Assembly: GCF_014637175.1 (NCBI RefSeq)
Contig: NZ_BMEV01000007.1
Location: forward strand, 1-64,000
Direction of reading: 5' to 3'
Origin: Compostibacillus humi
GTDB taxonomy: Bacteria; Bacillota; Bacilli; Bacillales; Amphibacillaceae
Length of the DNA stretch: 64,000 bases
The notes under the pieces were generated by a model that worked only from the letters and a program-made list of their open reading frames with translations, was not told the DNA's origin and did not search any database. The position numbers and the translations under genes were made by a program. Shown piece after piece: positions 28,238-37,276 of the stretch (positions are counted from its first letter, which is position 1; each line of letters opens with the position of its first letter).

Positions 28238-29062
28238 TATTTTTTGATATAATTTCTGTTCTCTGCTTACCGTTTTGTAATGATCCTCTACATCCATAAA
28301 AGCAATGCTTTCCTTATTACCCAGCCCGAGAATTCCCAACATCCCTAAACTTTCATAGAAAAGCCGGTGGACTTTTTGCTGTAACGGTTTATTGAAATAG
28401 ATAAGAACGTTTCGGCAAATGATGACGTGAAACTCGTTGAAAGATCGGTCTGTCACGAGATTATGCTGGGCAAAGACAATGTTTTTCGATAAGGACGGGT
28501 GGAACTTCGCCTTGTTGTTGACAACGGTATAGTACTCAGAAAAGGCTTTTTTCCCTCCGGCCTGAATATAATTTGTCGTATATTTTTTCATTGGTTCCAA
28601 AGGAAACTGGCCGTTTTTGGCAATTTTAAGCACGTCGGTATGAATGTCCGTTGCATAAATTTTAGCCCGGTCGTACAGCCCTTCTTCTTGAAGCAAAATG
28701 GCCATCGAATATACTTCTTCCCCGCTGGAACAACCCGCATGCCAAATCCGAATGGACGGATAGGTCCTTAATAGCGGAATGACCTTTTTCCTGAATTCGG
28801 CAAAAAACAGCGGATCCCGGAACATTTCCGTCACATGGATGGAAAAATCGGCAATAATTTTTTGCATATAAACTGGATCCCGCAATACTTTATCCAACAG
28901 TTCTAAGATGCTAGATAATTTTTCCGCATGAATCCGATGCCAAATTCTGCGCCGAATCGTCGGGTAAGCATAATTCCGGTAATCATAGCCGTACCGTTCG
29001 TAAATGCCTTCCAGAAACAATTTTATTTCCAGCTGTTCCAAGTCTGCCTGTGCTTTAGGCAT
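28232..29062 (-). CDS. CheR-type SAM-dependent protein-glutamate methyltransferase
   Basis: A 276-residue protein. The N-terminal helical CheR_N region ('YGYDYRNYAYPTIRRRI') is followed by a SAM-binding fold: 'IRIWHAGCSSGEEVYSMAI', 'KIYATDIHTDVLKIA', 'FHVIICRNVLIYF'. Classical CheR methylates chemoreceptors. The start at 29062 follows AAGGAAGG and overlaps the preceding kinase stop by 8 bases; the longer frame to 29119 lies inside the kinase gene. No CheB esterase or receptor is adjacent, so its target may be another sensor. CheR linked to large GAF hybrid kinases is a recurring arrangement in other bacteria. Confidence 0.92.
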   Translation of the reverse strand: MPKAQADLEQLEIKLFLEGIYERYGYDYRNYAYPTIRRRIWHRIHAEKLSSILELLDKVLRDPVYMQKIIADFSIHVTEMFRDPLFFAEFRKKVIPLLRTYPSIRIWHAGCSSGEEVYSMAILLQEEGLYDRAKIYATDIHTDVLKIAKNGQFPLEPMKKYTTNYIQAGGKKAFSEYYTVVNNKAKFHPSLSKNIVFAQHNLVTDRSFNEFHVIICRNVLIYFNKPLQQKVHRLFYESLGMLGILGLGNKESIAFMDVEDHYKTVSREQKLYQKIK

Positions 29063-32000
29063 CGCTCTTTCCTTCCTTTTTAAAAAGCCAAACTTTAATA
29101 AGGGACATAAACTGATCAATATCTACCGGCTTCACGATGTAATCAGAGGCACCGATTTCCAGACTTTTTTCCCTGTCGCCTTTCATCGCCTTTGCCGTTA
29201 GCGCAATAATCGGAAGGTTTTTGTATTCGTCCATTGCCCGAATTTGCTGGATTGCTCCATAACCATCTAGCTCCGGCATCATAATATCCATGACTACTAA
29301 ATCGATGGAAGGATTCCCGGTTAACACGTTGATGGCTTCTTTCCCGTTTTCCGCAAAGGATATCTGGATGCCGTATTGTTCCAAAATGCTGGAGAGGGCA
29401 TACACGTTACGGACATCATCATCGGCGATGAGTATATGTTTTCCTTCCAATTTATCGTTGTTTCTCACTTCTGTGTCATTATTCTTTGGCGTTGTCTGCA
29501 ACGTGATACCGTCCAAATATAAGGCAATTTCTTTTTTCAGTCGGGCAGGGGCATGCTCGTCTTTAATAATGATGCTGTCCGCATGCTTTTCTAAAAAGCG
29601 TTCTTCATCTGATGTGACGTCTCTTCCCGTATAAACAAATACTTTTAAATGGTCGTATTTTTCCTGCTCGGTTAATTTTTCTAATAGGTCAAAACCGGTC
29701 GTGTCGGTCAGTCCAAGGTCTAACACGAGGCAATCATAGGAATTCCGCTTCAATTCCTCCATCGCTTCCTTTCCGGTAGAAACAGCCTTCATAATGACAT
29801 TCATATCCCCGAGCAATTCCATCATGCTGTTCCGCTGAGTCCGGTCATCGTCAACGATTAAGAGCCTTTTAATGTGGCTATTTTCTTCCGGCATTGCCTG
29901 CTTGGCTTCTTTTCTCGTGTCCTCTTTTATCGTCTCCGTTACTTCAGGCTGTACTTCGTTATCCAGCCCCGCTGCGGCTTCTTCCAAACAGCTGTTATGA
30001 CGGAAATTCCCGACATAAAACGTGAATGTGCTTCCTTTTCCTAATTCACTTTCCACTTCAATCCAGCCGCCTAACAGCTCTGACAACTCTTTACTAATCG
30101 ATAATCCAAGTCCTGTTCCGCCGTATTTACGGCTCGTTGTACCGTCGGCCTGGTGGAAGGCGGAAAAAATCGTGTTTAAGTGCTCTTCCGCAATCCCGAT
30201 GCCTGTATCGGCTACGACAAAGGCAAAGTGAGGGCCTTTCCGCTTAATTTCTAATGTGACTTCCCCTTCTTCGGTAAATTTAAACGCATTTGCCAGCAAG
30301 TTTTTTAATACTTGCTGTAATTTCGTTTCGTCGGTATAAATGGTCTCCGGCAAATCCGCTTCCTTCATAATGCGGAATCGTACATTTTTCTCATCGGCAA
30401 CCGGCTGGAAACTGCTTTCGGCAAATTCGATAATTTCATCGATTGCTACGTCGGTCGGATAAATATCCATTTTTCCCGATTCGATTTTGGAAAGGTCCAA
30501 AATATCGTTAATGAGCATTAGCAAATCTTTTCCGGAAGAATAAATCGTTTTCGCATATTCCACCTGTTTGCTCGATAACGTTTGTTCCTTGTTTTCGGAA
30601 AGGAGTTTCGACAAAATAAGCATGCTGTTTAAAGGCGTGCGCAATTCATGGGACATATTGGCAAGGAATTCGGTTTTGTATTTGGAGCTCAAGGCTAGTT
30701 CTTTTGCTTTTTGTTCTAATTCGGTTTTTATTTGTTCGAGTTCTTTATTTTTTTCTTCGAAGCGTTTGTTTTGTTCTTCCAGACTGTTCGTCTTTTCTTC
30801 CAGTTCCACATTGGCCTGCTCCAGTTCCTCTTGCTGTACTTTCAGTCTTTCTTCCGATTGTCTTAATACGTTCGTCTGTTTTTCCAACTCTTCATTTTTC
30901 GCGATAAGTTCTTCTTGCTGGGTTTGCAATTCTTCTGATTGAGTTTGGATTTCTTCCATTAATGTTTGAGTTTCTTCTAATAGTTTCGCCTGTTTAATTC
31001 GGCCGATGACATTATCAAGAGTAATTCCTAAATTAGAAACTAATTCCTCGAGCAACCTCTGTTCTTTGTCTTCGAACGGTTGGAAGGAAGCTATTTCAAT
31101 AATGCCTTTCACTTCCCCTTCGTGAATAACAGGCAGCAAATATAAAAAGCAAGGAGGCGCTTCCCCAAGCCCGGATTGAATCGCGATATAATCGCGGGGA
31201 ACGTTTGCGAGAATGATCGGTTTCTTTTCATATGCGCATTGGCCGACTAACCCTTCTCCAAGACGAAAGACCGTTTTCATATGCTTCCGTTCTTTAAAAG
31301 CGTAGGATGCCCGCAATGTGTAGATTGGCTCCTCTTCCTGGCTTTCCTCCGCAATGTAAAAAACAGCATGACTCCCTTCGACGAGAGGTACAATCTCGGA
31401 AAGAAACGTTTCCGCTAAAGCATCTGGTGTTTTCTGCCCGCTCATGCTTTTCGTAATCTCGGCGATATGCGTTTTCACCCAACCTTCTTCCTGTTCTCTC
31501 TCCTGCTCTTTTTTTAGAGATTGGGACATTTGGTTGAAGGATGTCGCTACTTCATCCAGTTCGTCATTCCCTTTGATTTCAATGCCTGTGTCCAATCCCA
31601 TTTTCCCGCTGGCGATGGCGTTCATCGTGGACGTAATTTTTTTTAATCTGGACGTAAACACATGAACGTTGCGGAAAAACATCAGAAAAATCCCGATAAT
31701 TACCGCACCGAGTACGATGACTTCCGTCCAAAAATTGCGGGCATATGTTTTTTCCTCATTTTCCATTAAGGCAGTTGTATCATCTTCAAAGGTGTCCGTC
31801 ATTTCTGTCAGGCTAGAATAAAACACCTCTTGCATTTCCTGGGAGTACGCTTCTAATTTTGTCCTCGCCTCTTCCCGATTTCCGTCTAAAACGTGCTGGA
31901 TAATTTCTTCTTTATAGGCTGTATACTGTTCATATTGCCTTACGACATGTTTCACCAGCTCATTTTGTTCTTCCGTATATGAAAAAGATTCCAGTTTGCT

Positions 32001-32285
32001 CATTTGGTCGTCGATTTCTTCGCTTAATGCATCGATTTTATTTATTTCTTTCTCCATCCCCTCCTGTTCCGGAGTAAGGATTAAGTTCCGCAAATAAATC
32101 GCATTGTCCTTTAAATTCAATTGTATTTCTTCGGACAAAATCGTAAGTTCATAATTCTTCATTAACGTATTGCTCACTTTTTGAAATCCGGCCATTTGTC
32201 TGCTTTCCATCCCGATAAACAGAAAAAGCAAAATCGGAAGTGTGCTTAGGACAAGCAGCATTTGTGTACGTATTTTCACGTCCAT
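29055..32285 (-). CDS. Membrane hybrid sensor histidine kinase (4HB-HAMP-GAF-HisKA-HATPase-REC-REC)
   Basis: A 1076-residue protein. TM1 is at about 9-25, an extracellular four-helix bundle of about 155 residues follows, TM2 is at about 187-205 and HAMP runs to about 262. A GAF domain is at about 285-425, then a long Gln/Glu coiled coil at 430-535. HisKA has the phospho-histidine in 'NMSHELRTPLN' (H546). The ATPase has N, G1 and G2 boxes ('LLANAFKFT', 'VADTGIGIAEEH', 'YGGTGLGLSI'). Two receiver domains end the protein (about 808-925 and 945-1070; phospho-Asp in 'VLDLGLTDTTG' and 'VVMDIMMPELDG'). It overlaps cheR and follows the REC-GGDEF-EAL-LuxR gene by 28 bases, so the three are probably one operon. 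Confidence 0.94.
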   Translation of the reverse strand: MDVKIRTQMLLVLSTLPILLFLFIGMESRQMAGFQKVSNTLMKNYELTILSEEIQLNLKDNAIYLRNLILTPEQEGMEKEINKIDALSEEIDDQMSKLESFSYTEEQNELVKHVVRQYEQYTAYKEEIIQHVLDGNREEARTKLEAYSQEMQEVFYSSLTEMTDTFEDDTTALMENEEKTYARNFWTEVIVLGAVIIGIFLMFFRNVHVFTSRLKKITSTMNAIASGKMGLDTGIEIKGNDELDEVATSFNQMSQSLKKEQEREQEEGWVKTHIAEITKSMSGQKTPDALAETFLSEIVPLVEGSHAVFYIAEESQEEEPIYTLRASYAFKERKHMKTVFRLGEGLVGQCAYEKKPIILANVPRDYIAIQSGLGEAPPCFLYLLPVIHEGEVKGIIEIASFQPFEDKEQRLLEELVSNLGITLDNVIGRIKQAKLLEETQTLMEEIQTQSEELQTQQEELIAKNEELEKQTNVLRQSEERLKVQQEELEQANVELEEKTNSLEEQNKRFEEKNKELEQIKTELEQKAKELALSSKYKTEFLANMSHELRTPLNSMLILSKLLSENKEQTLSSKQVEYAKTIYSSGKDLLMLINDILDLSKIESGKMDIYPTDVAIDEIIEFAESSFQPVADEKNVRFRIMKEADLPETIYTDETKLQQVLKNLLANAFKFTEEGEVTLEIKRKGPHFAFVVADTGIGIAEEHLNTIFSAFHQADGTTSRKYGGTGLGLSISKELSELLGGWIEVESELGKGSTFTFYVGNFRHNSCLEEAAAGLDNEVQPEVTETIKEDTRKEAKQAMPEENSHIKRLLIVDDDRTQRNSMMELLGDMNVIMKAVSTGKEAMEELKRNSYDCLVLDLGLTDTTGFDLLEKLTEQEKYDHLKVFVYTGRDVTSDEERFLEKHADSIIIKDEHAPARLKKEIALYLDGITLQTTPKNNDTEVRNNDKLEGKHILIADDDVRNVYALSSILEQYGIQISFAENGKEAINVLTGNPSIDLVVMDIMMPELDGYGAIQQIRAMDEYKNLPIIALTAKAMKGDREKSLEIGASDYIVKPVDIDQFMSLIKVWLFKKEGKSDA

Positions 32286-32313
32286 CTTCCCTTCTTTTTG
32301 AAAAACTATTCAT

Positions 32314-34776
32314 CTATCCTTGTTTCAGCATGTTAAATACGATAGCCATCGCTTGTGAGCGGTCAGTAACATCCATTTTTTGGAAAATATGATAAATATG
32401 ATTTTTTACCGTATGCTCGCTTATATACAATTGCTGTGATATTTCTTTATTGCTTAACCCATTCAAAATAAGCTCCAACACTTCCAGTTCCCTCGTTGAC
32501 AGAGAAAAAGTTTCCTTTAATTCGTGTAAAGAACTTCGAATCAGGCTTTCCTGCTTCTCTTCTTTAGGAGGATTTTCCGAAGAACTGGAGAGACTCTCCC
32601 ATTCTTTGAAAAATTGCATTTCGCCTTGGAATAATAATGCTTCCACCTCTTTCCGGGATAGAGGGGAGCTCACGATTGGCCCCTGGACTTCGGTGCAGCC
32701 GTTGTTACCAAAGAATTGGAATTGCTCCGTTGTTTCTACCCCCGTGGCGACGATGGATAAATCAGACTGTTCCGCGATGGCCATATAGGCAGCGAGAAGG
32801 TGGGTGTAAGCATCTTTTTCCGTCCCAGCCATGCGGGAAAAGGAAGGATGGATTTTTATTTTGTCGACCGACAGCAGATGCAAAAATTGCAGGCCGGAAT
32901 ATCCGATGCCAAAATCATCAATACAAAGTTTTATCCCTAATTCTTTTAGCTCTTGCATCGGAATTTTTACAAGTTCCCAATACTCTTTTAATTCATTTTC
33001 AAGGAATTCAAATTGCAATTGGGCTGGCTTTACTTTCGTTTCCTGCAAAACTTTCTTTAGCTTTTCGATAAAATTCTTTTCCAGCAGCTGTTTTGGGGAA
33101 AGATTCAAGGCGATGCTTACTGGAATGTCGCCTTTTTCCCGCCAAATTTTTATTTGATTACAAACCGTTTGGATGACCCAATCTCCAATCATCGTAACGA
33201 GGCCGGATTCATCGGTTAAAGACTGCAGTTCTTCCGGTGAAATTTCCCCCCATTTTGGATGGTTCCACGTAAGCTTTACTTCGATTGTCTCGGCTTTACC
33301 GCTTTTTGTATTGACGGAAGGATGATAACGGAATGCGAATTCATTGCGGGCAATCGCCTTATGCAAATCGTTTTTTAAGAGAAATTTTTGGTAAAACTTC
33401 AAGTTCATCCCATTATGATACACCCGATAATGGTTTTTTCCTTGTTGCTTTGCCGTATATAGTGCGGCGAAAGCATTTTTCATCAGTTCATCGTCATCTT
33501 CTCCGTCATAAGGGAAGACGCTCAGCCCGATGCTCGTTGTAATATACAAATCATAATAGTCAATGGTAAAGGGCTGCTGAAACCGGTCCAAAATCCTTTC
33601 TGCTATTTCTAATGATGTTTCCCGGTCGGTATTTGGCAGCAGGATGACAAACTCGTCGCCTCCGAGCCTGGCGATGAAGTCGTTTTTCCGGACAATTTGT
33701 TGCAAAGCTTTTGCCGCTGCTTTAAGCACTTGATCCCCGATGAGATGCCCTAATGATTCATTGATGTATTTAAATCCGTCCATATCTAAAAACAGCAAGC
33801 TTAACGCTCCGTTCGACTGTTTTGCCTGCTGGAGCATTGTTGACAATTGTTTGCGAAACATTCTTCGGTTGGGCAATTCGGTCAAATAATCGTGATACGC
33901 CATATGGGTAATCAATTCTTCATTTTTCTTCTGGCTTGTCAAATCTTGAATCGTGCAGGCGATGACTGGTCTATCGTCTATGTTTTTAAAGCCGATATGA
34001 ACGTTTCCTATCAACGTCCGGCCGTTTTTTCCGGTAACGGGCACTTCTTTTTGATTCTCATAATTTTTCACATGACCATATTGTAGAATGAAAGTCAAAT
34101 TGTCTTTGATGAATTGTTTTGCCTCGTGTTGAGTAAACAGGGTGGTAATCGGTTTTCCGAGCAGTTCGGCTTTGTCGTATTGGAGCATGCTTAGACTAGA
34201 TGGATTGCATTTTACGATATTACCGTCTGGATCTAAAATAAACATTGCATCTTTTGATGTTTCGAAAACGACGTCAGTCAATGATTCCAGGACACGCAGT
34301 TTGGAGGTCGTTTCCAGGAGGTCGCGATTGGCCTTCTCCAGCTCCTGCGTTTTTTCTTCCAATGCCTCTTTTTTTCGGACTAAATTTTGTTTCATCTTGT
34401 AAATATCTACGAATCTTTCCACTTTCGCTTTTAAAATGAGCGGATCAATCGGTTTTAAAATGTAATCTACCGCACCGACCGCGTATCCCATGAAAATATG
34501 TTCGGATTCCATATTGTTAGCGGTAATAAACAAAATGGGGATATGTTTCGTCTTTTCCCTTGCTTTGATGATTTTCGCAGTCGTAAACCCGTCCATTCCC
34601 GGCATGTGAACGTCCATTAAAATTAACGCAAATTGGTATTTTAGTAGATATTTTAACGCTTCTTCCCCAGAGGAAGCCTTCACAAGACGGTACTCGTCTT
34701 TTTCGATAATCGCCTCTATGGATAACAGATTTTCCGGACGATCATCGACGAGAAGTATATTTATCTTATCTTCCAA
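32314..34776 (-). CDS. REC-PAS-GGDEF-EAL(degenerate)-LuxR HTH fusion
   Basis: An 820-residue protein. The receiver at 1-125 has D55 and K108. A coiled coil precedes a PAS domain at about 165-285. GGDEF at about 290-450 is intact ('ARLGGDEFVILL', residues 372-376) with an I-site RKND at 363-366. The EAL-like domain at about 460-710 is damaged: the EAL motif reads 'TIEVKLTW', 'DDFGTGYSSL' reads 'DDFGIGYSGL', and the usual AEGVE reads 'ATGVE'. A LuxR-type HTH at about 757-818 has 'LSTRELEVLELILNGLSNKEI'. It thus looks like a phosphorylation-controlled diguanylate cyclase that may also bind DNA. It begins the operon with the hybrid kinase and cheR. Confidence 0.93.
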   Translation of the reverse strand: MEDKINILLVDDRPENLLSIEAIIEKDEYRLVKASSGEEALKYLLKYQFALILMDVHMPGMDGFTTAKIIKAREKTKHIPILFITANNMESEHIFMGYAVGAVDYILKPIDPLILKAKVERFVDIYKMKQNLVRKKEALEEKTQELEKANRDLLETTSKLRVLESLTDVVFETSKDAMFILDPDGNIVKCNPSSLSMLQYDKAELLGKPITTLFTQHEAKQFIKDNLTFILQYGHVKNYENQKEVPVTGKNGRTLIGNVHIGFKNIDDRPVIACTIQDLTSQKKNEELITHMAYHDYLTELPNRRMFRKQLSTMLQQAKQSNGALSLLFLDMDGFKYINESLGHLIGDQVLKAAAKALQQIVRKNDFIARLGGDEFVILLPNTDRETSLEIAERILDRFQQPFTIDYYDLYITTSIGLSVFPYDGEDDDELMKNAFAALYTAKQQGKNHYRVYHNGMNLKFYQKFLLKNDLHKAIARNEFAFRYHPSVNTKSGKAETIEVKLTWNHPKWGEISPEELQSLTDESGLVTMIGDWVIQTVCNQIKIWREKGDIPVSIALNLSPKQLLEKNFIEKLKKVLQETKVKPAQLQFEFLENELKEYWELVKIPMQELKELGIKLCIDDFGIGYSGLQFLHLLSVDKIKIHPSFSRMAGTEKDAYTHLLAAYMAIAEQSDLSIVATGVETTEQFQFFGNNGCTEVQGPIVSSPLSRKEVEALLFQGEMQFFKEWESLSSSSENPPKEEKQESLIRSSLHELKETFSLSTRELEVLELILNGLSNKEISQQLYISEHTVKNHIYHIFQKMDVTDRSQAMAIVFNMLKQG

Positions 34777-35024
34777 ATCGATTCCCCTCTCAATTCAGAA
34801 TATCTTTTATTCGAAATGAAAAAAAACCTTTTTTAGGTATTTAGTCATAAACAGACAATTCCTATTATACCCGGTCTCATATAGTAGAAGAAGTGATTTT
34901 ATTCATAATATACGAGATTCATGCCTATCCAAATTTTCCCAAAAAAATAACGAAAGCGCCATGGGTACCAGTTACTATAGAGGCAGGAATATGTTCCTAT
35001 AACCAGGAATAGGAGGGGGTTTTT

Positions 35025-35805
35025 AACTTTTTATTCTAACGCTGTCAAATTTAATTCGGCGGTTCACTTGGATTCTAGCAGTTATTGTCGGGTATTCTAA
35101 CGGTGTGAAAAATAATTCAGCGATTCTCTTGTTTTTTCTAACGGAATTTTTTAAAATTCAGCGCTCTTCTCTGATTCTAACGGTTTCAGCAGGGATTCTA
35201 ATGGCGCGAACAATAATTCAGCGTTTCTCTTATTTTTTCTAACGATATTTTTAAAAATTCAGCGCTACCCGTTGATTCTAACGGTTTCAGCAGATATTCT
35301 AACGATACAGACAATAATTCAGCGATTCTCCTATTTTTTCTAACGAGGTTTTTAAAAATTCAGCGCTACCCGTTGATTCTAACGGTTTCAGCAGGTATTC
35401 TAACGGTTCAAACAATGATTCAGCGATTCTCCTATTTTTTCTAACGATATTTTTTAAAATTCAGCGCTCTACTCTGATTCTAACGGTTTTCGCAGATATT
35501 CTAATGGCGCGAACAATAATTCAGCGTTTCTCTTATTTTTCTAACGAGATTTTTTAAAATTCAGCGATTCCCGTTGATTCTAACGGTTTCAGTAGATATT
35601 CTAACGGTGCGAACAATAATTCAGCGATTCTCCTATTTTTTTCTAACGAGATTTTTAAAAATTCAGCGCTACCCGTTGATTCTAACGGTTTCAGCAGGTA
35701 TTCTAACGGTTCAAACAATGATTCAGCGATTCTCCTATTTTTTCTAACGATATTTTTTAAAATTCAGCGCTCTACTCTGATTCTAACGGTTCCAGCAGGT
35801 CTTCT
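35025..35805 (+). repeat. Intergenic repeat array, type C (~101-bp composite, TTCTAACG / AATTCAGCG)
   Basis: About seven to eight tandem units of about 101 bases. Each contains three TTCTAACG motifs and two AATTCAGCG motifs: TTCTAACGGTTTCAGCAG, ATTCTAACG, AATAATTCAGCGATTCTC, TTTTTCTAACGA, and AAATTCAGCGCT. Adjacent copies are almost identical in places (for example near 35320-35450 and 35640-35770). It lies between two minus-strand genes. Bases 34777-35024 hold no recognisable gene. Confidence 0.92.
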
Positions 35806-35863
35806 CCCAGCCGATTTACCATCTTTTTCTCTATCGACCGTGATATCACCTCTCAGTCTTTCT

Positions 35864-37096
35864 CTAATTCCGCCGATAAGTGTCACTCCCCAATTGTTGT
35901 TGAAGCAGTTTCTCGGTGTCACCGGTGCAGACACCCTTTAGAGTAATATAAATCATCATGCAGTGTTCGAAATTATTGATTTTCAGGGAGATTAATTCTT
36001 CGATTTTCTTCAGCCGATAGATTAACGTGTTTCGGTGGATGTACAAGGCCTTCGCAGCTTTAGCGATGCTCATGTTACATTCGCAATAGGTGATAAAGGC
36101 GTTTATTAAATCTTTGCTATTTTTTTGCTGAAAAAGTGGTTCTAAACGAAATAACACTTTCTCGTAAAAGTCTGGTGTTATTTGGCTTGGTAGCAGTAAA
36201 TGCAAAAGGTCCCATTGATAAAAGTGATAAATATTCGTGCCTAAATTGTTGTCCTTTCCGAATTGGATCAGCCTTTCCGCATCCTTATACGAAAGGTGAA
36301 TTTTCATTAATGTAGGATAACGGTTACCGGCAGCAATATACTCAGGGGTGATTTGATACATGCGGTACAGACGTTTCAGATCCTCCCCCCTTGCATGGAA
36401 CTTTTCCAGCTCTTTACGATAGTCCTGCAAGTCCTTCACCGGTTTCAGCAAAATGATTTTTTCCGTATTGAGAAACGAACAGAAGGCATCCGCTTTTGCC
36501 TGAAAAGCTTCCTCCGTACAAGAGAGCAGCTCGTTTTTCAATTGATTCACCGGATTTTTCAGCTGAAGCCGGCTTAACAATGAATCTCCTATATGGATGA
36601 CAATACAGTAATAGTTTAAGGAAAAATCAATGGAGAGCAAATCACAATATTGCTTGATGTTGGCTTCATTCGGAGCGTTGTGAAGAAGAAGGTATTGGGA
36701 AAAGGTTTCCCGGATATCATATTCCAAATCTGTCAGCTGCTGGCGGAGTGTTATTTGCCAGAGCATTTCTACATGGTTTTTAATCAGCTGGGCATATGGT
36801 TTTACTTGCTCAGGCGGTCCGATTATGCCAAGTACACCGATTGTCTTTGCATCGAATTTTAATGGAACGGCAATTCCCGGCAATACATTATCGAGATGTT
36901 TCGTTGTTTGTTCGTCGTATAAAATATATGTCCCTTTTCGGATCACCTCCCGGGAAGGACTATGCAGCGTTCCGATACGCTTTTCATCGGTAGCACCAAT
37001 AATTATTCCGTTTTCATCGCTTAAACTGATGGGAAAGGGAGATATATTTGAAACCGCTTCCACAACCTTTTGTGCAAAGTGCACTAAGCCTTCCAA
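35864..37096 (-). CDS. CdaR-family (sugar-diacid/PucR-type) transcriptional activator
   Basis: A 410-residue regulator. The N-terminal 'diacid recognition' domain (about 1-135) has 'AQKVVEAVSNISPFPISLSDENGIIIGATD' and 'GIAVPLKFDAKTIGVLGIIG'. A GGDEF-like central domain follows. The C-terminal PucR/CdaR HTH (about 335-395) has 'NMSIAKAAKALYIHRNTLIYRLKKIEEL'. The start is a TTG at 37096 with GAGGTG upstream. It is divergent from an operon for an FAD oxidase, an ornithine-cyclodeaminase-like enzyme and a sodium symporter, and probably activates it in response to a substrate. The ligand is unknown. Confidence 0.9.
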   Translation of the reverse strand: MEGLVHFAQKVVEAVSNISPFPISLSDENGIIIGATDEKRIGTLHSPSREVIRKGTYILYDEQTTKHLDNVLPGIAVPLKFDAKTIGVLGIIGPPEQVKPYAQLIKNHVEMLWQITLRQQLTDLEYDIRETFSQYLLLHNAPNEANIKQYCDLLSIDFSLNYYCIVIHIGDSLLSRLQLKNPVNQLKNELLSCTEEAFQAKADAFCSFLNTEKIILLKPVKDLQDYRKELEKFHARGEDLKRLYRMYQITPEYIAAGNRYPTLMKIHLSYKDAERLIQFGKDNNLGTNIYHFYQWDLLHLLLPSQITPDFYEKVLFRLEPLFQQKNSKDLINAFITYCECNMSIAKAAKALYIHRNTLIYRLKKIEELISLKINNFEHCMMIYITLKGVCTGDTEKLLQQQLGSDTYRRN

Positions 37097-37276
37097 ACTC
37101 TATCACCTCTTCACTTTATGCGTCAACCATCGTACGTCCATCATAGCATTTCCCTATTTTTCCTGACAACCATTCCTATTTTTTTAGTCATTATAACTAT
37201 AGAAAACGGTATGGAAATAGGTTAATTTTATAATAGAATTAATATTATGAATAATCTGCAATCAGGAGGTGCCTTT

